Positions 24,301 to 39,300 of a stretch of DNA of 64,000 bases are shown here, piece after piece. The stretch covers positions 17,615,821 through 17,679,820 of the forward strand of contig NC_092578.1 of assembly GCF_037975245.1 (NCBI RefSeq), given 5' to 3'. The translations under genes and the position numbers were made by a program. This stretch comes from Apostichopus japonicus (taxonomy: Eukaryota > Echinodermata > Holothuroidea > Aspidochirotida > Stichopodidae). The notes under the pieces were generated by a model, which searched no databases, was not told the origin of the DNA, and saw only the letters and a program-made list of their open reading frames with translations. Positions within the stretch are counted from its first letter, which is position 1. Every line of letters starts with the position of its first letter.

Positions 24301-27300
24301 TGCGTCAGGGACCTCATCTCCGGCAGGAAGTGGTTCTTCATCTGCGAACAGTGGTTTGCTGTGGAGGAGGATGATGGACAAATTGAGAGAGAGCTAAAAG
24401 TGGTGAAATCTGGAATCGGCTTTCAGAAGGTATTTTTGAAAAAACTTTAATTCCATCAGAGTGTTTCTACATTTTTAATTGGTATGTCGACAAGGTATGA
24501 CAAGTATTGCAAGGAAAAATTGTTGTGTTTAGAGCTTATCCTTAGATAATCTATCTGTGTCGATAAATATTGGTGGCCAAGGTGTGGCCCGCAGGCCGCA
24601 TGCAACCTGCGTTGAAATTTTCTGTGGTCCGTCAGGTTTTCGAAACCTTATTACGGCGGCAGGCTGAATCTTAACATATTGGAGTAACCTTAATGTATCG
24701 GAGTCTTTACTCCAGCCATAAATCGATGGAACAATGAATTTCATTGAAAGTAAAAAAACGTGACATATGCATACATTGAGGCACATATGTGTTACTCTAT
24801 ATTGACAAAAAGGATGGAGAAATGCTCATGTAGAAATTTTATTTCACATATAATGCAATGTGTCAAGTTTTTGTCACAAGAATAAAGAACATCATGAAAT
24901 TTAGAACTATGTGGATTAGGAACAACATTTTACTCTGGCCTGCAAAATTGACATTGTGCCCACCCTTGGTGTTAAGTATGTATGTATGTATTTTACATCC
25001 TCCTGCAAGCAGGAACTCGCGAAGAAGCCTCATTGGCTTATCAAAGCCGCAAGCTGACCAAAATCAGTCTCTTACATTCATATTTAACGTCCATGATTAT
25101 GGAGTGACATCTTGCCATGCAAGTAACATCTTGCCATGAGTTGCCGGGTTTGGCAGAAGGAGAAAATGCATGAAATTGCTATATACTGAAATGTGTGCAG
25201 TATTGATGCTCAAGAAGTCGTATACCTGCTGATTTAACCCCACAGTGATTGTTTAATGGTTATTGTTAATTGTTTATTGTGTAACAGCATCATTGATTGG
25301 TGAATGGCCATTGTGACATAAGGACAGAATAAACCGCGGGCGGGTTTAGTGGCTAATGAGATTGAGATGTGAAGGACAATTATTAACAATTTGATGTCTC
25401 TTTCTTCTTCCTTCCAGGCGTTCTTTGCCAAAGGTGCTCAGTATTTTTCCGATTACTACATCTGGAGTTCTGTCTTCACAAGGCCACCATATAGTGTATT
25501 CACTAGGGTTCAAAGGTTAACCTGTTGCTATGCAATTTGCATGGGATTTATGTGTGTGAACACTCTCTGGTATCAGACGGTTAATGATAGGGTAAGAATT
25601 GGCAGTATCCTGTATCGCCTGTTGGTATTTTGTGTGTTTTAAAACAGAGAAATACCTCATTTCTTGTTCTTAAGTAAAAGTATGCTGTCCCATGTTTTGT
25701 TTTGTTTTCGTCCTAATATTATATTAGCTTATCAGCTCTGTTCATATCTGGTTACGCATGGAAATGTTAAGGTTTGCCATTGAATTATCAAAATCATGTT
25801 TACCTTCAATAAGTGTGTTCGCAATTTTCCCAAAAGAAAGAAACATGTTGAATTGTCAACTAATGAAATTTGATATTTTGCATAAATTTCCAATTATTTA
25901 ATATGCGAGGAATTGGTCAAGTTTGTTATTATTTTCTAAAATTTGATATTACCTGATAAACTCATCGTTTTGTTGAAAATTGCTATTAAAACATATTTTC
26001 AAAAGAAGCTTAATAAAGTGTTGTGTCAGCACCTGAATTTTTCCGTTATCGATTTTATGTTCTTAATCATTCCTAATCATCTACAGGCACTGAACCTCAG
26101 CATTATTGATATATCTGGTGAATCCATCCTTATTGGTATCATGACAGCTTTGGTAGCCATCCCGATTAACTTTCCCATAATCATGCTATTCAGACGAGCA
26201 AAGGTACCACCACTCTTTTGTTGCTGTCTTCTTTCTCATTTTCATTTAAACGTTAAGTTTTGGGGTGGGGGAGGGGGGTAGGTAGCAACAACATCAAATG
26301 TCAAAGAGAGTGAATGCACCCTCCACAAATTGTCTTGTTTGTTCTTTTTCTTGGAGGAAAAAATTCCAAAAAGTCATTGCATGTGATATTCACAACAGAA
26401 ACATGTTTTTCTTCTTTGATATATTTTGGTTGGCTGTTGTTGGGGTGGTGAAAACATCTCCTCGAGAAATAATTTTTCTTATCTTTTCAAGAACAACACC
26501 CTCTTTTATTAACCTTTTTGTCCTTCTAAAATGCAAAGACGACTCGATTCCCCTCGCCATTTGAAATATTATACATGTCGTTAAGTGATTCGGGAAGCCA
26601 CACTGCAAAGTAAATCGCCAAAAGCACTTAAAAATTGTCGTCAAAGCGCATGTCGCCAATTTTTTTGTTTTCCGTAAAACGGCTTTTTAGGAAAGTCTTG
26701 GGAATTTGGATTTGGGGAATTACTTTTCTTGAAACGTGAACTTGTTAAGGCAGTTATTGTATACCCTGATGGGGATTGCCTTTAATATTATTTTTAAGAA
26801 AATGAAAGGAAAAAGAGAATGAGAGAGCAAAGTTTTTGGAAGTTAGCTCTTTGTAAAGGTTTCTAGAAAATTCATTATTGTGAGCAGTGACCTACATTGT
26901 ACAGCTTTTTCTTTTTTAGTTCTTTTTTATTACAATAGTAACATTGATCTTACCCCAGTGGTGAAGTTTATCATCTTTCTTCTACAATTTAATCCATCCC
27001 TTTTAGCCTCTCAGAATGCCAGGAGAGATCGGAGAGCTTTACAAATACATCGGAATGTCACAAGACTACGAAAAGGAAGCCGGTAAATTTTAAATTGCCC
27101 CCTTTTTTTTATTTTATTTTTTATTTTCGTGAAACGTGCGAAGATATGAGCGGAACGTTCTCTCAGACTCCCTTAATGACAGAACTTGACGTAAAATACG
27201 CAGTTGAGTTCCAATTTTAGGCAATAGTTGATTTCTATTTTTCTGTGCATAAACTGAAGATAAACAGCTCTGGTAAAACAAGTCCATTTCGTGAAAACCT

Positions 27301-30300
27301 TTTGTAAACGTAGGAAATTTAGTCGAACTGTTCGATAATCCATCCATTTATGTTACGGTAAGGTGCTTCTTCGTCACTGCTTTACCAAGTCTCAAAATAA
27401 AGCCAAGAATTTTAAATCTGAAACTTTGGTGAATATTAGTTGTTTTGAATTAATTAGTTGATTATGTTTGGAGTTAAGATGGACAAGCAATCGACAATAA
27501 ATTTCACATGATTGTCATCCAAAACAGATTTGTGGTAATTATTCAATAAAATGTACCCTATTGTTTGTGTCAGAAGCAGCAATGAATAACATCCCCAGTG
27601 AGGCCAGGTGGGACACACAGCTGATTGACCAGACAGCCGAAACACTACGTAACCTGCAAAACTGGGCTCGGGAAAAGTGGAAACAAAAACCAAAGGTAGT
27701 TTATCTTTATAATAATAATAATAATCAGCAGTTATTTTTACGACGCTTAAGCGACCACAAATGTGGGAGAAACCTGCAAGGGCTTATGGATTACAATTTA
27801 CACGTCGGGTGGCTTCCAGTTCAACATTTCAACTCAATTTGGAATTTTTGCAATTTAGAAAGTCATTTCAGATGGGAAAACCATAGATTGCTCTTGGATG
27901 AAAAACCCACCTTACTATGACCGGGCCGGGTATCGAACCCGGAACCTCCCGATTGCTCGGCCTCATTGCTTTAAATGCCACCTCCTTTATCCACTCTGCC
28001 ACAGCACTGGGGTCATATTCAGAAATATTATCAAAAGCAGTAGCTCAGCATTTAATTTTTTCAAATTTCTTGTTTTTTTGGGGGGGGGAGGGATGTTCAT
28101 GCTGTAAGATGCTTTTAAAATCCAAATAATGTAGTTTTTAGTTTGTGCTCTTCTATAGAGAGAGAGAACAAGATTTAAATTTTATGTTATTATACTTTCT
28201 TAGGTAATAAAAATTCAATATGGTACTGGTTTCAGGTTTGCATAGTGAATCAAGTTTTTTGTACTGTTTGTAGAAATGAAATCCACACTGATGTGGCCTT
28301 TTTAACTCTTACAACTTTCAATTTCTCTTTAACGTTTAATTTTTTTAAATTTGTTGATTTGTAAGTTTGTTTCTAAGTATCTGTTGCAAGTTATTCTCAC
28401 TTCATCTAGGATGTAACTACCACCGATTCGCTCCAACTGTTACACGCCTCTTTTTGATTTTTATGGTTTATCAAGACATCACTGTCATGATAATGGTGAT
28501 TTTCGTATCTTTTTTTTCTCTTCATTTTCCATCATTTTTGGTATCATTTTCTTCTCGCAGAATGTTGTCATTAAGGAGTTGAGAGATGATTATATCTTAG
28601 CCGAGGAGGTGACCGAGGAGACAAGCTTTTCAAGTGGCTTTGAGGATTATAGCAGGTCAGAATGAAATGTTAGACACTGTGGTAGTCTTCATAATCCACA
28701 TGTTAATATGAATAAGATCACTGAGACAACTGGATTGTCTTTATGTAATTCAAGTGTCTTGTGAAAATGTTGTGTGAGGACAGATCTGTTGGAGGATGAA
28801 ACACCAAACAAGAAATGATGATTTAAAAGTTGAGAGACAAATTGATGGTCATCACATTCTGCATGTTACTGTTAACACATTAATGAGACATTAAGTCCAT
28901 CTTATTTGATTCAAGAGACTTAGAAAATGATGTACTAGGAAAGAAATGTAGTAGAACAATGGTCATTATCAATGTATGCCTGAATTATATCAGTTTGATC
29001 AGAGAGAGGATAAACTTCAGAAAATTTAAAACTTGACGGACAGAAATAAAGCGTCAGAAATAAAAATGTTGAGACAGTTTGATTGTCTTCATAATCTGCA
29101 TGTTAATATGAATACATTCCTTGAGACATCTGGACTGTCTTGACACACTCAAAGATGTTTTAGGCGATTATGTTTGAACTTAAAAATGATCTAGATTGTA
29201 TTCTAGCATTCCTAAACGATTTGTCTTCATAGGTCAAGATAGGTTTGGAGGGTTTTGTCTTTCAAGTTTGTTGTCTCTTTGTTGTCGTCTGATATTTTAC
29301 TCGGTTCCAGTGGCATGCGTTACCCTGTTAACCGTTTGCTTACATTTTTTTAAGCTCACAAAACCTCCGCTCATTTTCACCCTGTAGCCCATCGAGAAGT
29401 CCTTCGCACGCAGATGTGCTGAAGTCACAGGGGAAAGGTCAGAGGTCAAAACCCGAACATAAGAAACTTCATCGGCCCAAGATTTGGTTGCCCCGGGCCT
29501 GTTACTTCATCGCCTGGGCTGGTTGCATCGTGGTCATCGTTATCTCGTCGGTCGTCACCCTGGGCCTTGGTCATCTGTAAGTACAGACGATAGCGATAAA
29601 ACCCAGTGAACGATACCGCATGTCTTGAAAATGCAGTGAAGAATAGTGATTGGAAAATAACAACCCCCTGGCTCAGGCCCTTGGTGCTGAACCCTTCACG
29701 CCCAGGGTCCTCTAGGGAAAATGAAGACTTGTTCACAGACCCCCCCCCCGCCAGACATGGGGAGCATCACTGACAATCTCAGCTCCACCCATGTTTAGGG
29801 ATGTAACCACAAAAATGTTGGTTGGTTTGACTGAGATATTAGTTCTAACAGTGTATAGAAGTCCATAAAAATTTTGACGGGCCTCTCTGCTCTATGGGCC
29901 CATTTTCTTTCATGGACCCCTGTGAACCCATTTGCCGTCAGGTCGTAGGCAATACCATCACCCTAGCTGGTTCTTCTTTTGCTGCAAAATTCTGAAAGTT
30001 TGTAGTAAAACATGCATCTGTGAATGAAATACTGCATTGTTGGAACCATTCTCTGAGGTGAGGATGTAAGAGACATATTCAGGCTTAACAGGTTTTACAG
30101 AAAAAATTTGAATGCCTTGTGTCAGAAGCCCATCAAGCAAAATTTAAAATAAAATGTTTAGAATTAATTACTTGTCTGGTTTTGAAATATTATTATTGTC
30201 GTTGTTGTTGCCTAACTGTATTTTTACTTTATTTTGCATGTTCGTCACTTATTCTGCTTTATATATCTCTCACTCATTTATTTTAGATTCAGCTACAGGA

Positions 30301-33300
30301 AAGCTGTGTTTTGGATGCAGGCATTTTATTTCTCCTTCATGCAGTGTTTCTTCGTAACTCAGCCGTTTGTGGTAAGAGGTCCATTCCTCTCTTTGCTACG
30401 TTAACCTATCGATTCCTAAACTAGATGTTGTTCGACGTATTCTTTTTCGTGTTAGTTATGCAGTCACTTAGTTCACTTTGTATGCAATAACGATTTCAGT
30501 CTATTCAGCTAACTAAAGATTTGTAAAACTGTACTTGGAAAGAATTTTGAGGTTATTGCAGTCGTGAGGCTCGGAATGGCTCCTCCAGTGATTGGTTGCG
30601 GGGTGTTATTGGGTCTCAGTGGTGTAATAAACAGCAAGGGTGGTTTCCTTTCATGTTTCTCATTTATGAATTTTTAAATGGAAAATATGACTGTGAATTT
30701 ATAAACAATGGAGAAGAGCAGTGAAATGTTTTGGCTAGAAGGGTTCCAAGCCCTCTGTAAGACTTTTAATCCCAAGGTCACTGGTTCGAATCACATTCTA
30801 GTCAAAAAATATCTTTGTGCTTTTCAAACGTTTGATTAGTTTGCCTTAACATAGGAGCAACCTTCTCTCTTTACTCGCCAATTTCCATTTTTGAGTTATC
30901 AATATTTGTAAATGGAGCGTCCTTCCTTCAATTAATGTAGATGGCAATGATTACGGTTGCTAAGGCCTGGAGGCACAGAAACAATATGAAGCTTTTTGAC
31001 CATTACGATGACAACACGGACTTGCTAGACCCGATGGAAGTCGCCAAAGGAAGATGGCAGAGTAGCGAACTGGAAATTCAGAACGTAAGTAAAGCCCCTT
31101 TTTTGCCTTTGATCGCCCGTTTTGTGACGATCTTATCGAAACCTTCCCAGCAGATTGTAGTCGATCCATCTCGAGATACACTGCTAGTGTCTTTCACCAA
31201 ACGAATGTTAAGTAGCGGCGAGTGTTTGATGATTAAATTGAATGATTGCGAGTCCGTCTTCACTATTCACAAGCAGACACTAGTCGTCGTGATGTAGGAT
31301 ATCGCTGTCACTTATGTATGTATGTATGTATTTGTACATGTATTTTAGATCTTCCTGCAAGCAGGAACTTGTGAAGAAGCCTCATTGGCTTATCAAAGCC
31401 ACAAGCTGACCAAAGTCAGTCTCTTACATTCATATTTAACGTCCATGATTGTAAATTGTCAATTGTCAACAACTCTGTAACTGGACAACATACATTAATC
31501 TTGGAGTGACTCGAACTCCCAGACCTTATGATTGGAAGGCACCGGCGTTAACCACTGAGTTGACACTCCACTTATCAGCGTTTGAGTGGTCTCCCAGCTA
31601 ATACTAGCTCAGAAATGGCACTCAACTAGGTCAGTTGGAGGTGTCATGAGTGCTGATTTCTTGGTGAATGGTGCTTTTCTCACCAAGGCTTGAATCAAAG
31701 GCCCCAGCACCATGGATTGGAACACTTGAGTTTGGTTGCTGTTTGCCCCAGTTTTTGTCATAGATCAACTAAGTGTACAAAACGTGACCAAAAGACAGCG
31801 ACCAAAAATATTACTGCTCTAGCTGATACAGTTAATCGTTTTATCTCTTGAGCCTTAGTCCAGTTTGATACAGATGGAAATTTTATTTCCTTCTGTACTA
31901 CATATTGAATCTACAATTGCATATTCTCCCTAATTTGCTAGAAGCCTAACAAACCTGGTCACCTGTACCATTTTTGGTGAGCAAGTATGTGGAATATGGT
32001 TTTGGGATTTTAGAACATTATTGAAAACATAAACCAACTTATATGTTAGAACAGGATTTGTATGAGTGACTTTAGGAAAACCAGCCGAGCTAACCTACCC
32101 TTGGTGGAAGTTTCATTAAACATATTTATTTCTCTGTTGCTCTTGCAACATCTCGTACAATCAAAGAGGGGAAAAGAACTGCACGTAAAATAAAACAGAG
32201 ACGGTTAGATTGTCTTCGATATCTACGTATTAATATGAGTACATGCCGGGAGACATCTGGACTGTCTTGTAACCCTAAAGACTTTTTCTTCCAGTTGGGT
32301 CAGTTTTGGTAATATGGAAATTTTCATATACCACCCACTATAGATAAAGTTACCACCCACTATAGATAAAATTTTCTTTCATTAGCTTGTTGTTGGACAA
32401 AAGGTGGTGCTTAAAGGGTATTGAAGGGTTAGTTGGGGGGAGGGGGGTTCTGGGGTCTCTTTTATGTCATGATAATGTTTGTTGTATGCTATGGGGTAAA
32501 ACTGCATCACATTTATCCTCTCTGATTCTTGAACCTTGAAAGGGCATCGAAGCTCGTCAGAGAGCCAGGTATCTCAGGTTCGCCAGACCGCCTCAGTCGG
32601 ATGAATTAGAGAAAGCCAAGGAGAAGATGCAGAAAGAGAAGAACATGGTCGCCATCTTGTGGTAAGAGATTTAAAATACAAGAGAAAGAAAGGAGGGAGA
32701 CATTTGGTGATGCTGTGTTCAAGCTTAGTACAGAGAACACTGTAAATAAACTGAAATGCAATCTACTTAAATTTGATTGCATTTCAGGAGTTATGGTAAG
32801 AAGGAAAAGAAGAAATTGTAAATACCACACTGCTCTCCTTCTCTCCCCTCCCCCTCTCATTCCCCTCTCTCCCATCCTCTACCCTTCTTTAATAACCTTC
32901 CCCTTTCTTCCTCACCGTGCATCTCCAGCAAGGCTCGAAGTTGCTCCGTTCGTTTCTACCGTTTAATTTCTCCAGGGACATCGTCCTCTTTAGTAGTGAG
33001 ACATTGAGACTGAAATGCAATTGACTTAAATCTGATGGCTTCTTCAGGAGTTGTAGAATTTGTCGTTAAGATGTTATGGGTTGAAAAGTTGTCATGTAAA
33101 ACCAAAAAGTGTAACCTTTTAAAATAGCGTAAGGTGTAGGATGAGATAAAGTTTGTTTCTTCAAATTTCACTGTCCTTTTGAGAAAAAAGATTTTAGATA
33201 AAATTCCCTCTTGTTTTTGAGGTAGAAAAGTGAATTTGTTTGATGCATTGTGAGTGAATTAGATAGAGAGAGACTTGAGTGTTATAGGATATTCATACAT

Positions 33301-36300
33301 ATAAATCTTGCACAGATGAAGGAAATGCAAACTTGATGCTACCCAGCAGTTGTTCTGGGATGAGGGTAACTTAACTCCCTGAAGGAATTCTGGAAACTCT
33401 TTCGAAATTATACTAAATGCAAATGTTTTTGTGACATAATGAAAGTAAATATCCTTTTAAGAGTAAAATGTTTTATGTGTTTAAGTGAGGGTGAAATGTA
33501 ACTTACTCTTCCTTAAATTCAAAGAAAGAAGAAGGTTGCCCTCCCCCCCCCACCCCCAACTTTTAGTTACTTTATGCCTTCATTTCTTTTGCTACTTTGC
33601 AATATATAGTAACATTCTTAAAGGTAAATAAGATATTGTATATACCACACTGCTCTCCTTCTCTCCCCTCCCCCTTCCCCCCTCTCATCACCCCCTCTCT
33701 CCCATCCCCTACCCTTCCTTAACCTCCCCCATTCTTCCTCACCCTGCATCACCATCAAGGTTTGAAGTTGCTAATTTGTTTCTTCCGTTTAATTTCTCCA
33801 GGGACATCGTCCTCTTTAGTACCGTGGCCTTCTGTCTGATGTTGATAGCGTACGGCAAAGAGATGCATCTCCACTACCCTATCAACAATGGCATCGTTGA
33901 TAAATTTGTGAGGTAAATGTTAGATTTGTTCATTTCAAATAACCAAATCTTGTTTGAAAACAATCACTTTCTTAAATACAGCTACTTTTGATAATTGGTT
34001 TGCCAGTTTATTAAAATTCTACAAAATGAACCAAGTATTTCCTCATAATATGATTACCGTTGAGCACACCAAGGCAACTGCCTTTCTTTCTTATTTTTTG
34101 GGTGGTGGCGGGAATGGAGGGGGGTGCCCTAAGTGATTCTTAAAGCAGTGAGTAGTTTGTGCAATTTTATTGAACTTCCTTTTCCACAAGTTGTTTGTCT
34201 TTGATTGTTCAATTTATTATTAATTTTCACACACAAACTCAAGAAACTTCCAACATTTTTTCAAGTTTTTATCTAAATTCCTGATTTGAAATGAAAGTTG
34301 ACTAAGTCAAGCTAATGAAGCCCAAGCTTTTATACTTTTAGCCTCAAACGCTACATTGAGAATGGTCACCACGTAATTCACACAAGGATTCCTTTGTTGA
34401 GCGTGTTCTCATCTTTTGCTGTTTTAACAGTAAAGAAAATAACCAAAAAATGGTTCCAACAAGAAGCCACTTTTTGTTTCATGAAGACAAGAAAAGAAAA
34501 CATCTTCTTTTCGATGTTTTTGTGTTGATAAGCCTTTCTGAGTGTCTGGCGATTGTAACAGGAGTTTTGTTATTACATTTTTCATGAATTGGTTTTATTT
34601 TCCGTTCCTCTTTCAAAGAACTCCTCACCCGTTTACAGACGTGAGGACCGTCAGTGATCTTTGGTATTGGGTAGAAAATGACCTCTTGAACGAGCTGTTT
34701 GTCGACGACTGGAATAATAATCAACTTATGGTAAGAATTACAAACAGTAGGCACCACTTCCCCCCTCCCTCCCCCCACCTCCCCACCACCCTCTTACCAT
34801 TTCCTCTACTCACTGTCCTGTAATTTTGCTGCTAATCTGACCTCACTCTCTGAAATCTTGAAATTTGGTTAGGTCAAAGATATGTATAAAGAGCAGGCTT
34901 TGTTTCAATATTAAAGGGTGACTCATAAAGGCAAAATTTGGGGACTTGATATGTCATATTGGAAGAACAGAGAAAAAAATTTGAGTGACGATAATGTTTC
35001 TCTAGCTATTCTGGTTTCCACAATATTCAGCTTTATAATATTGCTAAATATCTGGAATGTCCCTTTAAAGTGGTGGCAGCAGACAACTTTCTTTCAAATA
35101 CAATCGGCTGTTTTCATGTAACGATTGGACTTGATTCCGGGACAAAGCGCGAAATGAAATAACGAAATGTAAGGTATGTGAAGGCAGCAAGGTTAAAGCT
35201 GTTAAATATTTCTGTAAATGTGGTTGAGGTGTATGTATGTATTTTAGATTCTCCTGCAAGCAGGAACTCGCAAAGAACCATCTTTTGCTTATCAAAGCCG
35301 CACGCAGACCAAAGTCAGTCTCTTAGATTCATATTTAACGTCCAATATCATGAATTGTCAACAACTCTGTAACTGGACGACATACATTAATCTTGGAGTG
35401 ACTCAAACTCAGGACCTTATGATTGAAAGGCACCGTCGATTAACCACTGAGCTAACACTCCTAAAAATTGTGTAAAAGTTGTTTCCACTGATGTTGATGG
35501 CTGATGGTAAACGTTGATTCTCATATTATTTAGGAATCACGACGATCAAACAGAAAAGTTGTTCGAAGGAGGTTTTCATTACTTTTCTGGAATTACTAAT
35601 ATCTCTTTTCAGAATGAAACGGTACAGAGCGAGAGCGTCATCTTGGGCAAGATAAATCTACGACAGGTTCGCGTAGATCCGAGATATTGCACCCTGTCGC
35701 CTGTCGTCAGAGGCCACTTCGATTCTTGTGAACCTCCGTACAACCGAGCGAGCCAGTCCAGGAAACCGTTCGGTCCTGGCAAGATCTGGCACCATCAGAC
35801 CAAGCAGGAGCTGCAACGGTACAGCAAGTGGGGAATGCTTAGTTCATACGAAGGAGACGGATATAACATCGAGCTGAACAAAACTAGGTAAATGTGCCAT
35901 TTATGGTGTAAACTGTAAAGTGTTTCCACCCCCCCAACATTTAAGGTGTAAGGTGTGTTCCCTTCCATGTATGGGTCATGTGTAAGAGTCTTGTTCCCAT
36001 GTAGTTTTCAGTGCCATTCATGGTGTTTGGTGTGTGCTTGGCTTGGTGTAAGGATGTGTTCCCTAACACCGCTGTGTAACTTTATTCAATGCCATTTATG
36101 GTGTTGGGTGCATGGTTGGCTTGGTGTAAGGATGTGTTCCTGACACTAGTGTTCAATGCCATTCATGGTGTTTGGTGTGTGCTTGGCTTGGTGTAAGGAT
36201 GTGTTCCCTGACACCCGTAATATGTGTTTCCTTGATGTCCATTATGTGATGTGTGTTCCTTATCATCCATGGTGTAAGGTGTTTATGGTGTAATTCATGG

Positions 36301-39300
36301 TGTAAGGTGTGTTCCTTGATGTCCATCATGTGATGTGTGTTCCTTATCCTCCATGGTGTAAGGTAGTTATGCTTTAATTCATGGTGTAAGATGTTTTGTC
36401 AGTCATAAGAGTCATAAAATAACCAAACATCTTGAAATATTCTTAACTCAGTTTAAAAGTGATTTGTAATTTTTTCAGGTGTCACATTGGCATGGCATGT
36501 CTGAGGATAAAGCATTGAAAAAATAAAACTAAAAGAAATGCCTCCAAATTTTTTTTATCAGAATACAACTATAGCAAGGTACAATCAGTTTAAAAGAAAC
36601 AGCAAGACTGAATCTCTAGCAGAAAGTTCCTTTTGAATTTTGGTCAGCTAGATGTACATTGCGTTATTTCACAGGGCTGGTGCATCAGATCAGTTGACGT
36701 TTCTTCGAGAGCGAGGCTGGATCGACGATTTCACTCGGGTCATGATCATCGAATTCACTATGTACAACGCTCCAGCAAATATCTTCAGGTAAGCATTATA
36801 CTGCGCCAATTAAATGCTGTTTTTTTTTCTTCTTTTTTTCCTGGAAAAGAAATGGTAGATTTGGCATAGTTGGGAATCTTTGTTACAATATTACATAGAT
36901 TTTCTAGAAATAGCTAGCAATGATACTTCAAGTGAAATATTTTATCATTCGTTGGTTTGATTTCAAGCATATTTGTTGAACATGTTACCCTTCAGTACAT
37001 GATTTCACAAGTTATCAGTGAGCACATTGTTGAAAAAACTTGTTATATCCGTCTTGGCATTCTGGCTATCGTAAGGACATGAAAAGTGGCGCAGGTAGGA
37101 GGTCTCACTGCCGTTACAACTTTAAGCAGAAGTTGTCGTTTTTTTAATAATTGTAATCGTAATGTAATCGCTAGTTGAGATAGATTACGGTCTTATACAC
37201 TCATCTTACTCCCACTGAGACCGGTGCTGTGGCCAAGTGGATAAAGATGGTGGCATTTGAAGCAATGAGGCTAAGCAATCGGGAGGTCCGGGTTCGATCC
37301 CCGGCCAGGTCATAGTAAGGTGGGGTTTTTCATCCAAGATCAATCTACGATTTACCCATCTGACATGACATTCTAAATTGAAAAGATTCCAAATTTGAGT
37401 TAAAATGTTGAATCGGAAGTCACCCGACGTGTAACTTGTAACCCATAAGCCCCTGCGGGTTTCTCCCACAGTTGTGGTCGCTTAAGCGTAGTAAAAATAA
37501 CTTCTGATTATTATTATTAATATCATTATGATTAAATTTTTTCAATTTCAGTTCGGTGGCGTTGCTTGCAGAAATGCCCGGCACCGGTGCTGTCTATCCG
37601 TTCCCCAAGATAGAATCCGTCTTGGTCTACCGTTATCAAACGGGGTACGATTATTTCATAATGGCTTGCGAGGTAAGACCGACAGCTTGGGACTGCTTTC
37701 AGTCCAAGATAATGCCACTGAAATTAAATGGATTTAGTGTAACTGAATTTACATAACAATATAAACAAGAATGATCAATGTAGAAGGGAGGAGAAGCTTG
37801 TTGAAATATTTAAATATTTGTGAATAATAAATTGATAATTGATGCAAGTTTCTCTGATATTGACAGACATGAAAATGAATGTTACATTTGATGATTCTGT
37901 TATAGATAGAAACAGAGGTCTCTGTTGACAGCATTGACGTAGCTCAAATTACCAACCATTTACTCTCTTTCTTGCCGTTTCATTTTCTTCTTTGCAGTTT
38001 GTATTTCTTCTGATGACTGCTGTAAGTGGGAAGCAGGAAGTTCAGAGAGCTGTGAAACTAAAATCCAGATATCTTCGAGATATCTGGGCGTGGTTAGAGG
38101 TCAGTATTCGGTAGTACCAATCAGGTTTTGGGCCGGCTAGTTAAAAGGATTCAGTCAGTTTCCTTCGGTATTATTTTTTATTTTATTTATCTGTCCGTCT
38201 GTTAATCGTTCTGTCCATCCGTCATTCTTTTTAAACTTTAGTAGTATATATGATCTTCCCCAAGGTTCTAAAAATTATGTTATTGGATAATAGATAATTG
38301 TCCTTGGTAAAGATCGTTGCACCCACATCTCTGTGTGATTCAAGTTGAAAAAGCTCAATCCAAACCAGTTTCTTGACTTTGCTGAACAACCCCATCTCAT
38401 TGCCCCTAGTTGACTAACCCTAATTTTATTTAGTCTAGATGCAGCTCTTGAACACCGCCCCAACCCACCTACTCAAGCTCTGTTGAGCTTTTTAAGATTG
38501 TCATCCAACCCTCAGTGGGCCTTCTTTACGTTTTTCTCGTAGATTGGTAAAGTGGTCTTATCCCTGACGTACTTTGCCATGTACGTCTACCGATTCGCTC
38601 ACGTCACCGAAATCACCCGACGGCTGAGAGCCACTTACATGGAGGAGTTTGTGGACATGTCATTCCTTGCTTACTGGGATCAGGTAGAAAGTTAACCTTA
38701 TATGTTTTGGTTTCATGGATTTGTTTTTTTGGTCTAGCACAATTGGAATCATTTCAAATTTCTGCTTCCAAAATATTCTGCCTGAAAAAGTTTAGACCCT
38801 ATATTGTGTGGTGACTTAATGTGGCCACTTTTTTTTTTTTTGGGGGGGGAGCATGAATTTCGAAAGTTGTGACAGTTTTTAAATAGTAATTTGAAAAGGG
38901 GGAAAGCATGCAGGACCTAGAAAGCCTCTGGTTAATCTGTCAATTTTTTTTTATCAAAGCAGGATCATAGATTTACAAATAAAAGAAATAAAAAAGAAGT
39001 AAAAAAAAAACCTTGTGCTAGCTGTATTTGAATTGACTTCTATGCAAATGTTTCAAATTTAAGGAGAGGCTAAAGATTAAAAATTTTTTTTAAAGATTGA
39101 AAGTTTCAAGTAAAATATATCCAAGTGAAAGGTTGCCGTGGCAACATCACAGATCTTTAACTAAAACTTTCTCTCTGGAATATCAAGGTAAGTAACTGTC
39201 AAATTTGTAATAAATCATTTTTGGTTTGCTTTACAAGGTAGCTTGGCAAAGTTTTGCATGTCACATAAAAGTTGTGTTGCAATTCGATATGTTTAAAGAT

